Assembly (NCBI GenBank): GCA_013426755.1 | Contig: AP019861.1 | Span: forward strand, 1,662,454-1,726,453 | From: Spirochaetota bacterium | GTDB taxonomy: Bacteria > Spirochaetota > UBA12135 > COTS27 | DNA length: 64,000 nucleotides | Direction: 5' to 3' | Position numbering within the stretch: the first letter of the stretch is position 1 | Text below: more notes on this DNA, generated by a model | Databases searched by the model: none | Seen by the model: only the letters and a program-made list of their open reading frames with translations | What the model was told of the DNA's origin: nothing | The DNA's letters: not shown here

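Overview
The window comes from a diderm (Gram-negative-type) bacterium with an AT-rich background. It encodes apolipoprotein N-acyltransferase, five lipoproteins with clear lipoboxes, and an NAD-dependent DNA ligase. The flavour of the Lnt sequence (AEYFPY, ENRR) makes a spirochaete-like host conceivable, but I cannot place the organism from the sequence alone. Short tandem repeats are widespread: most longer intergenic regions carry their own degenerate repeat family, and LigA and the sulfite/nitrite reductase carry in-frame tandem-repeat inserts; Lnt carries low-complexity inserts.

Layout. (1) 55-13898, minus strand: five tandem paralogous lipoprotein genes built from Ig/cadherin-like modules followed by GLUG repeats. 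The first three (reading from 7645 down to 55) look like one operon. The fourth and fifth have their own terminators, and three promoters share the same architecture (-35, 17-nt spacer, -10). (2) 14268-16574, minus strand: a siroheme/[4Fe-4S] sulfite or nitrite reductase behind a roughly 390-nt leader that holds six copies of a 50-bp repeat. (3) 17764-20697, plus strand: ligA, enlarged by four low-complexity insertions and with unusual residues at two NAD-contact positions. (4) 21199-23193, plus strand: lnt, also enlarged. (5) About 24043 to the window edge, plus strand: one uninterrupted reading frame of at least 39,958 nt (at least 13,319 codons) that runs out of the window.

The giant gene is the outstanding feature. 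It starts with a lipoprotein-like signal peptide and then consists of about 128 units of roughly 100 residues. Each unit has a motif like LPxCxPYxP and a second cysteine 61-73 residues later. The first eight units are divergent and irregular. From about 26.9 kb they settle into a three-unit (A-B-C, ~900 nt) period. From about 38.65 kb they form a six-unit higher-order repeat of 1,836-1,911 nt, with 13 complete copies before the edge. The latter part is strongly pyrimidine-rich on the coding strand, carries 11 poly-serine tracts of 9-15 residues, and shows mosaic exchange between distant copies, including a 543-bp identical block 13.3 kb apart. The likely product is a giant cell-surface or stalk/adhesin-like lipoprotein. 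Together with lnt directly upstream and the five GLUG lipoproteins, the window reads as a surface-lipoprotein region with three housekeeping genes embedded in it. Functions beyond family level are inference.
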